Positions 1 through 7,149 of a stretch of 9,090 bases of DNA are shown here, in pieces. The position numbers and the translations under genes were made by a program. The stretch is from Gemmatimonadota bacterium (GTDB lineage: Bacteria; Gemmatimonadota; Gemmatimonadetes; Longimicrobiales; Gaopeijiaceae): the NCBI GenBank assembly GCA_012959595.1, contig DUCW01000144.1:1-9090 (forward strand), given 5' to 3'. The notes under the pieces were generated by a model. That model was given only the letters and a program-made list of their open reading frames with translations, did no database searches and was not told the origin of the DNA. Positions within the stretch are counted from its first letter, which is position 1. Each line of letters starts with the position of its first letter.

Positions 1-556
1 ATTTTGGCGTAGAGTTTTTCAGATCGGTTTCCGAGGTGGCCGCTAACATGGCAAGACCAAAACGAACAGGATGCAGGATTTGGAGCCTTGGGATTATACG
101 TGCGATAAGTTTGGGAAGTGTCGTCCAACGCAGAATTCTGGCAACTGCCATGAATAAGTGTGACCAAGGGCGTCGGGTGACTAAGCCCATTAGTAATCTT
201 GAAAAAGTAGCAGAAGCACCAGCCTTGGATGCAACCTCTCTGGCACTTTCTAGAAGAAGGCCATATTCGACACCAGAGGGACAAACTGGTTCACAGGCTC
301 TACAACCCAAGCAGCGATCGATATGGGTTTGAAAGGCTTCCGATTTTGGAGACATTCTACCTTCTACTACAGCTTTCATGAGATAGAGTCGGCCACGTGG
401 GGAATCATTTTCGTCGCCCAGGCGTACGTACGTAGGACACGCTGGTAAACAAAAGCCGCAGTGTACGCAGGGTAGCAGTCTTTCTTTCTGACCTTTTAGT
501 GCTGCAGTCAAGCCAGTTATTGCCAATGCGTCGTTATGAGAATGTTGATTATTCAC
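1..556 (-). CDS. glcF: Glycolate oxidase iron-sulfur subunit GlcF, N-terminal part (runs off left edge)
   Basis: About 185 N-terminal residues of the iron-sulfur subunit of glycolate dehydrogenase, which carries electrons from the GlcD/GlcE flavoproteins toward the quinone pool at the inner membrane. Two ferredoxin-type 4Fe-4S motifs are visible in translation: C30-V-H-C33-G-F-C36-x3-C40-P, and C82-L-G-C85-R-A-C88-x3-C92-P-S-G. Between them lies the conserved SPRGRLYLMK stretch (52-61). The C-terminal cysteine-rich CCG domains expected of the roughly 400-residue family lie outside the window. The start is a GTG at 556-554 that overlaps the glcE stop in a GTGA arrangement, and it has a good ribosome binding site (AAGGGAGA, 8 nt upstream). 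This indicates translational coupling to glcE. Related proteins include LutA/LldE-type and GlpC-type iron-sulfur subunits, but the position directly after glcD and glcE favours GlcF. The identification is strong; the substrate (glycolate versus lactate) is inferred. Confidence 0.93.
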   Translation of the reverse strand, partial: MNNQHSHNDALAITGLTAALKGQKERLLPCVHCGFCLPACPTYVRLGDENDSPRGRLYLMKAVVEGRMSPKSEAFQTHIDRCLGCRACEPVCPSGVEYGLLLESAREVASKAGASATFSRLLMGLVTRRPWSHLFMAVARILRWTTLPKLIARIIPRLQILHPVRFGLAMLAATSETDLKNSTPK

Positions 557-1890
557 AGGCACTGTCTCCCTTCAGTCTTTCTTTTCGGCAATTCACGTTG
601 AGAAAGAATTCCTGTGGGGTCGAACACTTTTTCCAAGCCTGAAAAAAGTGTTTCCACTTCACTTAGAGACCCCCAAGGTTTAACAGCCCTTATCAGATCT
701 TCGGGTGCGTGCAATAGTGTCAAGCTACCTCCGTAATTTTCTACGGAAGTACGAAGTTTAAGCAATGCTTTGGTTGATTGGATTAGCCAGTTCTCATCAC
801 GCTTTAAGTTGTCGATTAAGACTATTAGCACCCCCGATTCGCTGTGAGCCAAAAACTTGATTCCAAAACCATCTTTCTCGGCCACCAAATGTTGAAGGTT
901 TTCTAATTGATCTATTAAAATTCCAACTTCCGAGGGTAGGCTGGTGACTCGAATGACGACATCTGAATTCTCATCAACGTTGTGGAGTCGTTCGAAAAAT
1001 TTCTTAGATTCCAGCCCATTCATCTTTTTGAGGGGAGAGATCTTTACTTGTTCCAGGATTAAAGCCTCTACTTGGTCAACTGCTGCCTCGGACTCTAAGA
1101 TTCGGACAGCGACTCTCGTATCCTTGGATTCCGGTTCTTCTCCAAGTCCTGGTGACAATATAGAGATTGATTGAAGCATAGCAGGGGTGTGCATAATGTC
1201 GTGAGCCAAACGGGGTCCTGGATGCTGTTGGTTGCTGCTGAAAAGCAAAGTACGATCTGCTTCCGGTAATGGGTGTAAACGCATGACTAGTTTAGTTATG
1301 ACACCGAACCGTCCCCAGCTTCCAGAGAGGAGCTTAAGCAGATCAAATCCAGCAACATTCTTAACAGTCTTTCCACCGAGCTCTAGAGTTTTCCCGTCAC
1401 CGGTTATGAGGGTTGCTCCCAGTACGTGGTCTCTTGGCTTACCGAATCCAGTTTGCAATGCTCCGCAGGAACTTGTGGCGACTATGGCTCCCATTGTTGA
1501 AGAGTTGGCTCCAGGAGGATCGAGAGGCAACCATTGTTTGGAAGACCGAAGTGTGGCTTGGAGTTGCTCTAAAGTGACACCAGCCTCCAGTTCCACAAAT
1601 AAATTGTCTGGTTCATGTACAAGAATGTTGTTCATTTTACTAATGCTAAGAACGAGGTTCACGTCTCTATCGGTATTCAAACATCCTTCTAGCCAAGTAC
1701 CATTACCGGCTGGCATACAGTTCCAATTGTTTTCATTTGCCACAGATAGGATAGACGTGACTTCCTCTTCGGAATGGGGAAAGACCACAGCATGAGCTTG
1801 GCGACCAAAGAGGGACCAGTCGGTTTCTCCAAAATTTTCTAGTACCTGCCCTTCTACAGGGAGGATTTGTTTCAACAGGTTGGTGTCCAA
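553..1890 (-). CDS. glcE: Glycolate oxidase FAD-binding subunit GlcE
   Basis: Second flavin-type subunit of glycolate dehydrogenase, working with GlcD and GlcF on the cytoplasmic side of the membrane. The 445-residue product has the N-terminal FAD-binding PCMH/FAD_binding_4 fold: PAGNGTWLEG at 60-69 (the degenerate pyrophosphate loop of this family), DPPGANSSTMGA near 124-135, and GGKTVKNVAGFDL at 172-184 followed by SGSWGRFGVIT at 189-199, a hallmark of GlcE. The C-terminus ends in FDPTGILSQRELP, the usual FDP-x-G-x-L closing motif. It is clearly longer than the E. coli protein (about 350 residues), and the extra length falls in the middle and C-terminal half. The start is TTG, supported by AAGGAAGAG 6 nt upstream; no ATG occurs in frame until well into the domain. 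It follows glcD after 16 nt and overlaps glcF by 4 nt. Identification is firm at family level. Confidence 0.93.
   Translation of the reverse strand: MDTNLLKQILPVEGQVLENFGETDWSLFGRQAHAVVFPHSEEEVTSILSVANENNWNCMPAGNGTWLEGCLNTDRDVNLVLSISKMNNILVHEPDNLFVELEAGVTLEQLQATLRSSKQWLPLDPPGANSSTMGAIVATSSCGALQTGFGKPRDHVLGATLITGDGKTLELGGKTVKNVAGFDLLKLLSGSWGRFGVITKLVMRLHPLPEADRTLLFSSNQQHPGPRLAHDIMHTPAMLQSISILSPGLGEEPESKDTRVAVRILESEAAVDQVEALILEQVKISPLKKMNGLESKKFFERLHNVDENSDVVIRVTSLPSEVGILIDQLENLQHLVAEKDGFGIKFLAHSESGVLIVLIDNLKRDENWLIQSTKALLKLRTSVENYGGSLTLLHAPEDLIRAVKPWGSLSEVETLFSGLEKVFDPTGILSQRELPKRKTEGRQCL
565..572 (-). promoter_or_regulatory. Ribosome binding site of glcF
   Basis: On the minus strand AAGGGAGA lies 8 nt before the GTG start of glcF, inside the last codons of glcE. 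It decides in favour of the GTG start that overlaps the glcE stop codon. Confidence 0.65.
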
Positions 1891-1896
1891 AATTTT

Positions 1897-1905
1897 CTCT
1901 TCCTT
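1897..1905 (-). promoter_or_regulatory. Ribosome binding site of glcE
   Basis: AAGGAAGAG on the minus strand ends 6 nt before the TTG at 1890-1888. It sits in the 16-nt gap after the glcD stop codon and is the main reason to accept a TTG start for glcE. Confidence 0.6.
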
Positions 1906-1906
1906 C

Positions 1907-3301
1907 TCAGATATCCGTTGGTAGCACTTTACCGGGATTCATTCCATGGTAAGGATCAAATACCGTTTTAACTTTTTTCATTGTTTTCATTTCGTCGACT
2001 CCACAAACCAGAGGCATGTAGGATTTCTTATCGTGGCCCACCCCATGTTCACCGGTAATAGTTCCACCTGCAGCCACACACACTTTCATGATTTCAGTAG
2101 AGGCCAGTTCCACTTTTTGAAGTTCCTCAGAATCAGAGCGGTCAAATAAAATGTTGGGGTGTAGGTTTCCGTCTCCAGCGTGAAAAACATTTGCAATGTT
2201 TAGATCATAACGTTCACCTATTTCGGATATTTTCATTAATACCTCAGGAAGTCGGCTACGAGGCACGGTAGCATCCTGGACCAGCAAGTCTGTAGCTATT
2301 CTTCCCATAGCTCCAAAAGCTTTCTTCCGACCCTGCCACAGTTTCTGGCGCTCCTCTGAAGTGGCTGCTGAACGTACTTCTGTAGCCCCAGCCTTTTTGC
2401 AGTCCGAAATAGCTTTTTGGACATCGGCACCTAGTCCTTTCTCGATACCGTCGAATTCTACTACCAAGGCAGCATTGGCGTCCACAGGGTATCCTCCGGC
2501 GAACACACTGGCCTCTACTGCTCGGATCGTAGCACCATCGATTATCTCTAATGCAGCGGGCAATAAACCTCTTGCCATGATGGAGGTCACAGCTTTACCT
2601 GCATCTTCGATACGATCAAAGATTGCAAGCAAGGTTCGTACCGACTCAGGCTTTGGTAACAGTTTCACTTCCACTTCTGTGGCCATTCCAAAACACCCTT
2701 CAGAACCAACGAAGACACCCACTAGGTCATAGCTTCCTCTTTCTCTTCCGAGGCCTCCCAATCGGAGGATTTCCCCTTCATAGGTGACAATGGTAAGCCC
2801 AGTGACATATCGAGAAGTTACACCGTATTTAAGGCAGTGAGGTCCTCCAGAATTTTCTGCTACATTTCCGCCAATCGTACAGGCACTTTGAGAAGCTGGA
2901 TCTGGAGCGTAATAAAGGCCTAGGGGGGCAGCGGCTTCTGATAAATGAGCGTTGATAACTCCGGGTTGAACCACTGCTCTGCGATTATCAGGATCAAGTT
3001 TAATGATAGTATTCATCTTGGAAGTGCCAATGATGACCGCGGTCGGGTCAGCTAGGGCACCTCCTGAAAGGCCAGTGCCTGCTCCTCTAGGAACAACCTT
3101 GATGTTATTTCTGGATAGCAACTTAAAAACACGGCTTACTTGGTCGGTGGTCTCTGGAAGTACGACGGCTAGAGGTTTGCTCCGGTAGGCGGTTAGGCCG
3201 TCTGACTCATAGGCGAGTAACCGATCTCTATCGCTAAGAACCCAGTTACTACCAACGATGTCCTTTAGGTCTCTGGCTAGATTTTTAGGTAACGATTCCA
3301 T
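1907..3301 (-). CDS. glcD: Glycolate oxidase subunit GlcD (FAD-linked 2-hydroxy-acid dehydrogenase)
   Basis: Catalytic flavoprotein subunit that oxidises glycolate to glyoxylate (possibly also D-lactate to pyruvate). Counting from the ATG, the 464-residue product has an FAD-binding PCMH domain with the loop PRGAGTGLSGG (71-81), then GGNVAENSGGPHCLKYG around 144-160 and GSEGCFGMATEV around 199-210. The C-terminal FAD-oxidase domain contains VFHAGDGNLHPN (HAGDGN from 374) and GEHGVG (417-422), with the closing FDPYHGMNPGK. All the family's signature segments are intact and the length is normal (E. coli GlcD is about 499). Two starts are possible: the ATG used here, or a TTG three codons upstream at 3310. 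Neither has a recognisable Shine-Dalgarno sequence, so translation probably relies on coupling to the lipoprotein gene ending 11-20 nt upstream. It is followed closely by glcE and glcF. Lone D-lactate dehydrogenases share this fold, but the glcEF partners settle the assignment. Confidence 0.94.
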   Translation of the reverse strand: MESLPKNLARDLKDIVGSNWVLSDRDRLLAYESDGLTAYRSKPLAVVLPETTDQVSRVFKLLSRNNIKVVPRGAGTGLSGGALADPTAVIIGTSKMNTIIKLDPDNRRAVVQPGVINAHLSEAAAPLGLYYAPDPASQSACTIGGNVAENSGGPHCLKYGVTSRYVTGLTIVTYEGEILRLGGLGRERGSYDLVGVFVGSEGCFGMATEVEVKLLPKPESVRTLLAIFDRIEDAGKAVTSIMARGLLPAALEIIDGATIRAVEASVFAGGYPVDANAALVVEFDGIEKGLGADVQKAISDCKKAGATEVRSAATSEERQKLWQGRKKAFGAMGRIATDLLVQDATVPRSRLPEVLMKISEIGERYDLNIANVFHAGDGNLHPNILFDRSDSEELQKVELASTEIMKVCVAAGGTITGEHGVGHDKKSYMPLVCGVDEMKTMKKVKTVFDPYHGMNPGKVLPTDI

Positions 3302-3321
3302 AGGTGCCAAATCATTTGCGG

Positions 3322-4467
3322 CTAATTGCCTGCTACGTACTTCGTGAAGGCACCGCCCGCCCAGCTTAGCGAGTTAGGACCTTCGGCAGCATAGATATTT
3401 CCGTCGTCGTCTACGGCGACACCTTCACCTGCCGTACCCTGGTATACACGACTCTCACGCTCGAACGGCGGAACGAACGCGACGATTCGGTCCTCATCGA
3501 CCGGACCTATACGGACCCCGTTTCGCCAGTTCGGATGATTCGTCGGACTGGACTCTGAATCGATGGCGTACACCATCTCGTCCTTGATGAAGATTCCGCT
3601 GATACGACCATAGCTATACCGCGAGTCCAAGTAGTTACCGTCCTCGTCATAGATTTCCAGACGATGGTTACCGCGATCAGCGATCCACAGCCGTCCCTGT
3701 GAGTCGAAAGCGAGCGCGTGAGGTGTTCGGAACTGGCCGTGCTCGACACCTATCTCACCCCATTCCATTACGAATTCACCCTGTGGCGTAAACTTCTGGA
3801 TACGTGCCGTCTGGCCAGCCTCGCGACCTAAATTCATCGCCTGATTCGACGTCATGCCCTGGCCATTGTGGCCGTCAGAGACGTAAATGGATCCATCCGG
3901 CCCCGTCACCACATCATTGGGCTGATTGAATTGTCCGGGCGCATTCCCTGGCTGGCCCGCTACACCGAGCGACAGAAGGACTTCTCCTTCGGAACCGAAC
4001 TTCCACACCTGATGACCTCGCGTACCCTCACGGTTACCCGCAAAGTCAGTGATCCAAACGTTACCTTCGGCATCGACATGGATACCGTGCGGAGTGACCA
4101 TGAGATCGGCTCCGAAGTTTGCGAGCACCTCGCCGGTGTTACGATCGAACTTGAAGACTGGGGGAACCGGGTTCGACTCGCAGTTCACTGGTTCTCCATC
4201 ACCGAAGCTACCCGCTCCACAGCGTTCGTAAGCCCATATGTGCCCGTCATTCGGATCGATGTCGATCCCAGCTGTGGTCCCCCACTCCCTCCCTTCAGGA
4301 AGATCACCCCAGTTCGTGACGACGGACGTGGTCGGGTTCACAAGACCGTCGCCTGTGATGAAATTGCCACTTGAATCCGCAGGGACTGAGCTGCCTGATG
4401 GAGCACATCCTGCCACTCCGACCATAGCGACTACCATGATCGTTAGGTAAGAATACTGCGTCTGCAT
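3322..4467 (-). CDS. Secreted NHL-repeat (six-bladed beta-propeller) lipoprotein
   Basis: A 381-residue exported protein of unknown biochemical role. Residues 1-20 form a signal peptide with a hydrophobic core (YLTIMVVAMVGVAG) ending in a lipobox VAG-C21, so it is probably lipid-anchored. The rest reads as an NHL-type beta-propeller: TPHGIHVDAEGNVWITD (from 125), QPNDVVTGPDGSIYVSDG (from 182), TPHALAFDSQGRLWIADRGN (from 248) and GEGVAVDDDGNIYAAEG (from 347). Two further cysteines (C83, C96) could form a disulfide. The closest functional relatives are peptidyl-alpha-hydroxyglycine alpha-amidating lyases and SMP-30-like propellers. Two PH loops match the lyase, but the last one (PHDI in the animal enzyme) is GEGV here, so that activity is doubtful. 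The ATG has a strong ribosome binding site. GC content (about 60% in sampled lines) and codon choice (AAC, TTC, ATC, TAC, CGT) differ from the flanking genes. It sits immediately before glcD, probably co-transcribed. Confidence 0.85.
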   Translation of the reverse strand: MQTQYSYLTIMVVAMVGVAGCAPSGSSVPADSSGNFITGDGLVNPTTSVVTNWGDLPEGREWGTTAGIDIDPNDGHIWAYERCGAGSFGDGEPVNCESNPVPPVFKFDRNTGEVLANFGADLMVTPHGIHVDAEGNVWITDFAGNREGTRGHQVWKFGSEGEVLLSLGVAGQPGNAPGQFNQPNDVVTGPDGSIYVSDGHNGQGMTSNQAMNLGREAGQTARIQKFTPQGEFVMEWGEIGVEHGQFRTPHALAFDSQGRLWIADRGNHRLEIYDEDGNYLDSRYSYGRISGIFIKDEMVYAIDSESSPTNHPNWRNGVRIGPVDEDRIVAFVPPFERESRVYQGTAGEGVAVDDDGNIYAAEGPNSLSWAGGAFTKYVAGN

Positions 4468-4473
4468 AATAAT

Positions 4474-4479
4474 CTCCTT
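4474..4479 (-). promoter_or_regulatory. Strong ribosome binding site of the NHL lipoprotein gene
   Basis: AAGGAG on the minus strand, 6 nt before the ATG at 4467-4465, in an A/T-rich leader. It is the most consensus-like Shine-Dalgarno sequence in the window, fitting a highly translated product. Confidence 0.75.
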
Positions 4480-4540
4480 TTTAGATCTTTAGGCGACCTG
4501 ATTGCTACACCAATCTTATCGGTTGTGGGCCTATCCTGGT

Positions 4541-5845
4541 TTAGCCAAGCCTGCTGACTATGAAGATTATGGCAACGGATGTCATAGCAATCAGTCCTGC
4601 ATAGGAGTACATCCGCATCGCTTTTCCAGGTCGATGTTCTTCTGGAACTACAGGTGACGTAATGGCTTTTAGGTTCAAGAAACCAATGATCGGTCCTGTC
4701 AGGAAAGCGACAATAGTCACGAAGTCAACCAATTGTGTCATACTGGTTTGAAACAGCTGCAAGACGGTGGTCATGGCAATGCCGATTAGAATTACAGCAA
4801 TCCAATAGGGCCGACTAACAGGGGCGTTTGCAGTTTTTTCTGGGTCATCAATAGTAAGGACTTTTACAGCTCGGTCTAACACCCTGGGATAGCCATCGGC
4901 AACTGTCAAAGCCGTGGAAAGCATGGCAGTCAGAGCGGTAATCATCATTATCGGTTTGGTCCATGGGCCAAGGGTTTGGACGTAGAGGTCGATTAACTGT
5001 GTTGAGAACACAGCCCCATTAGAGCTGAATTCCGTTCCTGATTTATACATCACCCCAGCACCAAGCGTCAGAAAAGCAAAGGCTAGAAGTGCCGTTCCAA
5101 AGTAGGCAATTTTAAAGTCCAGCCTTGAGGTTGCTACACTAGCCGTTATGCCACTGGCCTGGTTCTTAGCAAGGGTCCAGAGTGAGCTGTAGAGGGATAT
5201 CAAGATGTCTGAAGGCATCCATCCAGCGAGTGCGAGCATGAACGCTAAAGTTACGGTGCTACCAGGCGGGGGTATCAGCTTCATGCTAAAAGTTGAAAAG
5301 TCTGTTTGTGGTGCAACGACAACTGCGGCAATCAGAGTGGAAATTGCCAATGTCAAGAGGACCACCTTAATTACGATATCTAAGGCTGAGTAACCGATTC
5401 TCAGTAATACGGCACAGCCGGTGTAAACCAAGGCTGAAGCAAGTACCGGATCGACTTGAGTTCCCAAGGTATACTGAAGCAAAGAGGAGGTGAAAAGAAT
5501 AATTGCAGCGTTCGTGATTACCACGGTAAATACTGCTAGGAAGAAGAATAACCAGACAGCCCATTTTCCGATGCGACGGTATCCTTCTACCAGACTTTCT
5601 CCAGTCGCAGAAGCGTAGCGAGGCCCATACTCAAAAAACGGATATTTCAAGGCCAGTGCAAAAAAGATGACTCCAGCTAGAGCGAAGCCCGCCTCACCGC
5701 CTGCACGAGTGGATTGAACCAGGTGGGAGACTCCTATTGCACTTCCTGCCCAGAGTAATCCTGGGCCGAAGCTTTTCAGAAAAGCTTGAAAGTCAGTACC
5801 CGAATCTTGAGGCCTGGAATTGGAGTATGAGTCATCAGCGTTCAT
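4541..5845 (-). CDS. NRAMP-family-related membrane transporter with altered substrate site
   Basis: Polytopic inner-membrane protein (434 residues from this ATG) of the NRAMP/SLC11 branch of the LeuT-fold transporters. The N-terminal KSFGPGLLWAGSAIGVSH segment (24-41) aligns with transmembrane helix 1 of MntH-type transporters, and KYPFFEYGPRYASATGES (67-84) with helices 2-3. Helix 6 is represented by LALAGWMPSDI (204-214). About eleven hydrophobic segments can be followed. In canonical manganese/iron transporters helix 1 carries DPGN; here the aligned residues are G38-V-S-H41, so the conserved Asp and Asn ligands are absent. The helix-6 MPH is MPS (Met210 kept). It therefore belongs to a divergent subgroup whose substrate I cannot name. 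The start at 5845 is chosen because GGAGAGG precedes it by 4 nt; a GTG 22 codons upstream (5911) lacks a ribosome binding site. It ends 73 nt before the lipoprotein gene and no strong terminator intervenes, so it may lead the glycolate operon. Confidence 0.85.
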   Translation of the reverse strand: MNADDSYSNSRPQDSGTDFQAFLKSFGPGLLWAGSAIGVSHLVQSTRAGGEAGFALAGVIFFALALKYPFFEYGPRYASATGESLVEGYRRIGKWAVWLFFFLAVFTVVITNAAIILFTSSLLQYTLGTQVDPVLASALVYTGCAVLLRIGYSALDIVIKVVLLTLAISTLIAAVVVAPQTDFSTFSMKLIPPPGSTVTLAFMLALAGWMPSDILISLYSSLWTLAKNQASGITASVATSRLDFKIAYFGTALLAFAFLTLGAGVMYKSGTEFSSNGAVFSTQLIDLYVQTLGPWTKPIMMITALTAMLSTALTVADGYPRVLDRAVKVLTIDDPEKTANAPVSRPYWIAVILIGIAMTTVLQLFQTSMTQLVDFVTIVAFLTGPIIGFLNLKAITSPVVPEEHRPGKAMRMYSYAGLIAMTSVAIIFIVSRLG

Positions 5846-5849
5846 TCGT

Positions 5850-5856
5850 CCTCTCC
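5850..5856 (-). promoter_or_regulatory. Ribosome binding site deciding the start of the NRAMP-like gene
   Basis: GGAGAGG on the minus strand, 4 nt before the ATG at 5845-5843 (7 nt if the first GGAG pairs). The upstream GTG at 5911 has no comparable motif, so the shorter protein is preferred. Confidence 0.6.
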
Positions 5857-5948
5857 GCAAAAAGGTGTTTGTTGGTTTGGCACCGAACAGAAAGGTTGCA
5901 CGCAATTCCACTTAGCACAATCATGGCCCTGGTCTTTCTTTTCCCGAT

Positions 5949-7073
5949 TTAGGATTTTAGGACCTCAGAGATGGTTGCGATAACAGTGTCGATATCCTTG
6001 GGTGTGCCCACTGATATTCTTAAATGTTCTGGTAGTCCCCAGGGGCCTAGAGGTCGAACCACGATGCCACGGTCCAAGAGCATGCGATAAACAGGATCTG
6101 CTGGTTTACCCAAATCTACCAATGTGAAATTAGTTAAGGATGGATAAGCTTTGAGACCAAGGCTGGTCAGAGCTTTAACCATTGTACTAGCACCAGATTG
6201 GGCTGCGGACCTGGATTTTTCCACATGTGTTGAATCTGCAAGGCTTGCTGCAGCAGCAGCTTGTGCAACCCTATTAATATTGAACGGGCGTCTAACCCTG
6301 TTGATATAGTCGATAATGCCAGAGTCAGCTATCGCATAGCCGACACGCAACCCTGCCAAACCGTAAATTTTTGAGAAGGTACGCAGAGTGATCAATAGGG
6401 GACTACCGACCGCCGTTCTGTAGGTTGTAGAGTCGGGGTATTCCATGCCAGGGCGACCGTTGGCATATTCGTAATAAGCTTCGTCGCAGACCAGGATGAT
6501 ATCTTTAGGTAATCCGGACAAAAGGTGCTCGAATTTAGGGCGTCTGACATGCTGTCCGGTTGGGTTATTCGGATTCGCTAAGAATACGATACGAGTGTTC
6601 GGCGTAACGGCTTCAAGTAGTGCGTCTAAATCAAACTGGAAAGAGTCGTCGAAGGCTGTTTCGGCAAATTTCACGTTGTGTGCTTGAGCGGACAGTCCGT
6701 AGCTGATGAATGCATATTTATGGGTTAGAATTTGGTCTTTTCCAGGTTTGCAAAAAGTTCTCACTATTAGGTCAATCAACTCGTCGCTACCCGCTCCGAA
6801 AACCAGCTCTTCTGGGGACACCTTCAAATGAAGTGACAGAGCTTCTTTTAGATGAGGGCTATCTCCATCTGGGTATATATGTAGCTTCTTGAGTTCCTCT
6901 TCTGCAGCACCAACAGCTAACCGTGAGGCCCCGAGTGGATTTTCGTTTGATGCCACTTTGATTGCCTCGCTTATCCCCAGTTCTTTTACTAATGCTTCTA
7001 CAGGTTTTCCTGGCTTGTAGGCTTTTAATGTCCTGATATTATCAGGCACTAGAGATTCGATGAAATTACTCAT
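5949..7073 (-). CDS. hisC: Histidinol-phosphate aminotransferase family (HisC-like, PLP-dependent)
   Basis: Cytoplasmic fold-type I aminotransferase of 374 residues, the normal size for HisC. In histidine synthesis it converts imidazole acetol-phosphate and glutamate to histidinol-phosphate and 2-oxoglutarate; some members act on aromatic amino acids. The pyridoxal-phosphate site is complete: SNENPLG (42-48), NPNNPTG with N170 (167-173), D197-E-A-Y200, the Schiff-base lysine in FSK235, GLRVGY with R243 (241-246), and the substrate-carboxylate arginine in LRISVG (R352). The start is the ATG at 7073-7071; only a weak GAGA precedes it by about 10 nt. No other histidine genes are in the window, so a role in phenylalanine/tyrosine transamination is possible. 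It stops 103 nt upstream of the transporter start and diverges from mutY. Family certain, exact substrate less so. Confidence 0.9.
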   Translation of the reverse strand: MSNFIESLVPDNIRTLKAYKPGKPVEALVKELGISEAIKVASNENPLGASRLAVGAAEEELKKLHIYPDGDSPHLKEALSLHLKVSPEELVFGAGSDELIDLIVRTFCKPGKDQILTHKYAFISYGLSAQAHNVKFAETAFDDSFQFDLDALLEAVTPNTRIVFLANPNNPTGQHVRRPKFEHLLSGLPKDIILVCDEAYYEYANGRPGMEYPDSTTYRTAVGSPLLITLRTFSKIYGLAGLRVGYAIADSGIIDYINRVRRPFNINRVAQAAAAASLADSTHVEKSRSAAQSGASTMVKALTSLGLKAYPSLTNFTLVDLGKPADPVYRMLLDRGIVVRPLGPWGLPEHLRISVGTPKDIDTVIATISEVLKS

Positions 7074-7149
7074 GTGGAGTGCATCTCGTGTATCGTTCTT
7101 TGGGCATAATCTTTAGGGTTTTGGTAGAGAGTGATTGTCAAGACAGGCT

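Noticed and set aside
36..332. Plus-strand open frame of 98 codons
   Set aside because: It lies antisense to glcF, whose minus-strand reading carries two intact iron-sulfur motifs; the plus-strand protein has no recognisable feature.
423..434. Tandem ACGT-like run (cgtacgtacgta)
   Set aside because: Only 12 nt, lies within conserved glcF coding sequence (T-Y-V-R after the first cysteine motif), so no separate repeat is needed.
1232..1795. Plus-strand open frame of 187 codons opposite glcE
   Set aside because: Antisense shadow of a well-conserved gene, low-complexity serine/proline-rich product and no ribosome binding site.
3868..4374. Plus-strand open frame of 168 codons opposite the NHL gene
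   Set aside because: Long only because the higher GC of this gene removes stop codons from other frames; the minus strand has a signal peptide and NHL blades.
4500..4515. Hairpin GATTG-6 nt-CAATC between the transporter and the lipoprotein gene
   Set aside because: Only 5 bp, A/T-rich and with no following U-run on the minus strand, so it is not a convincing terminator or operator.
5846..5911. GTG at 5911 as the start of the NRAMP-like protein
   Set aside because: No ribosome binding site, and the extra 22 residues precede an ATG with a strong GGAGAGG site; transporter homology begins well after that ATG.
7110..7141. Perfect TTGACA (minus strand, 7141-7136) as a hisC -35 box
   Set aside because: The nearest -10-like hexamer, TAAAGA at 7115-7110, is 20 nt away, too long for a standard promoter; the TTGACG/TATTAC pair upstream has a better spacing.
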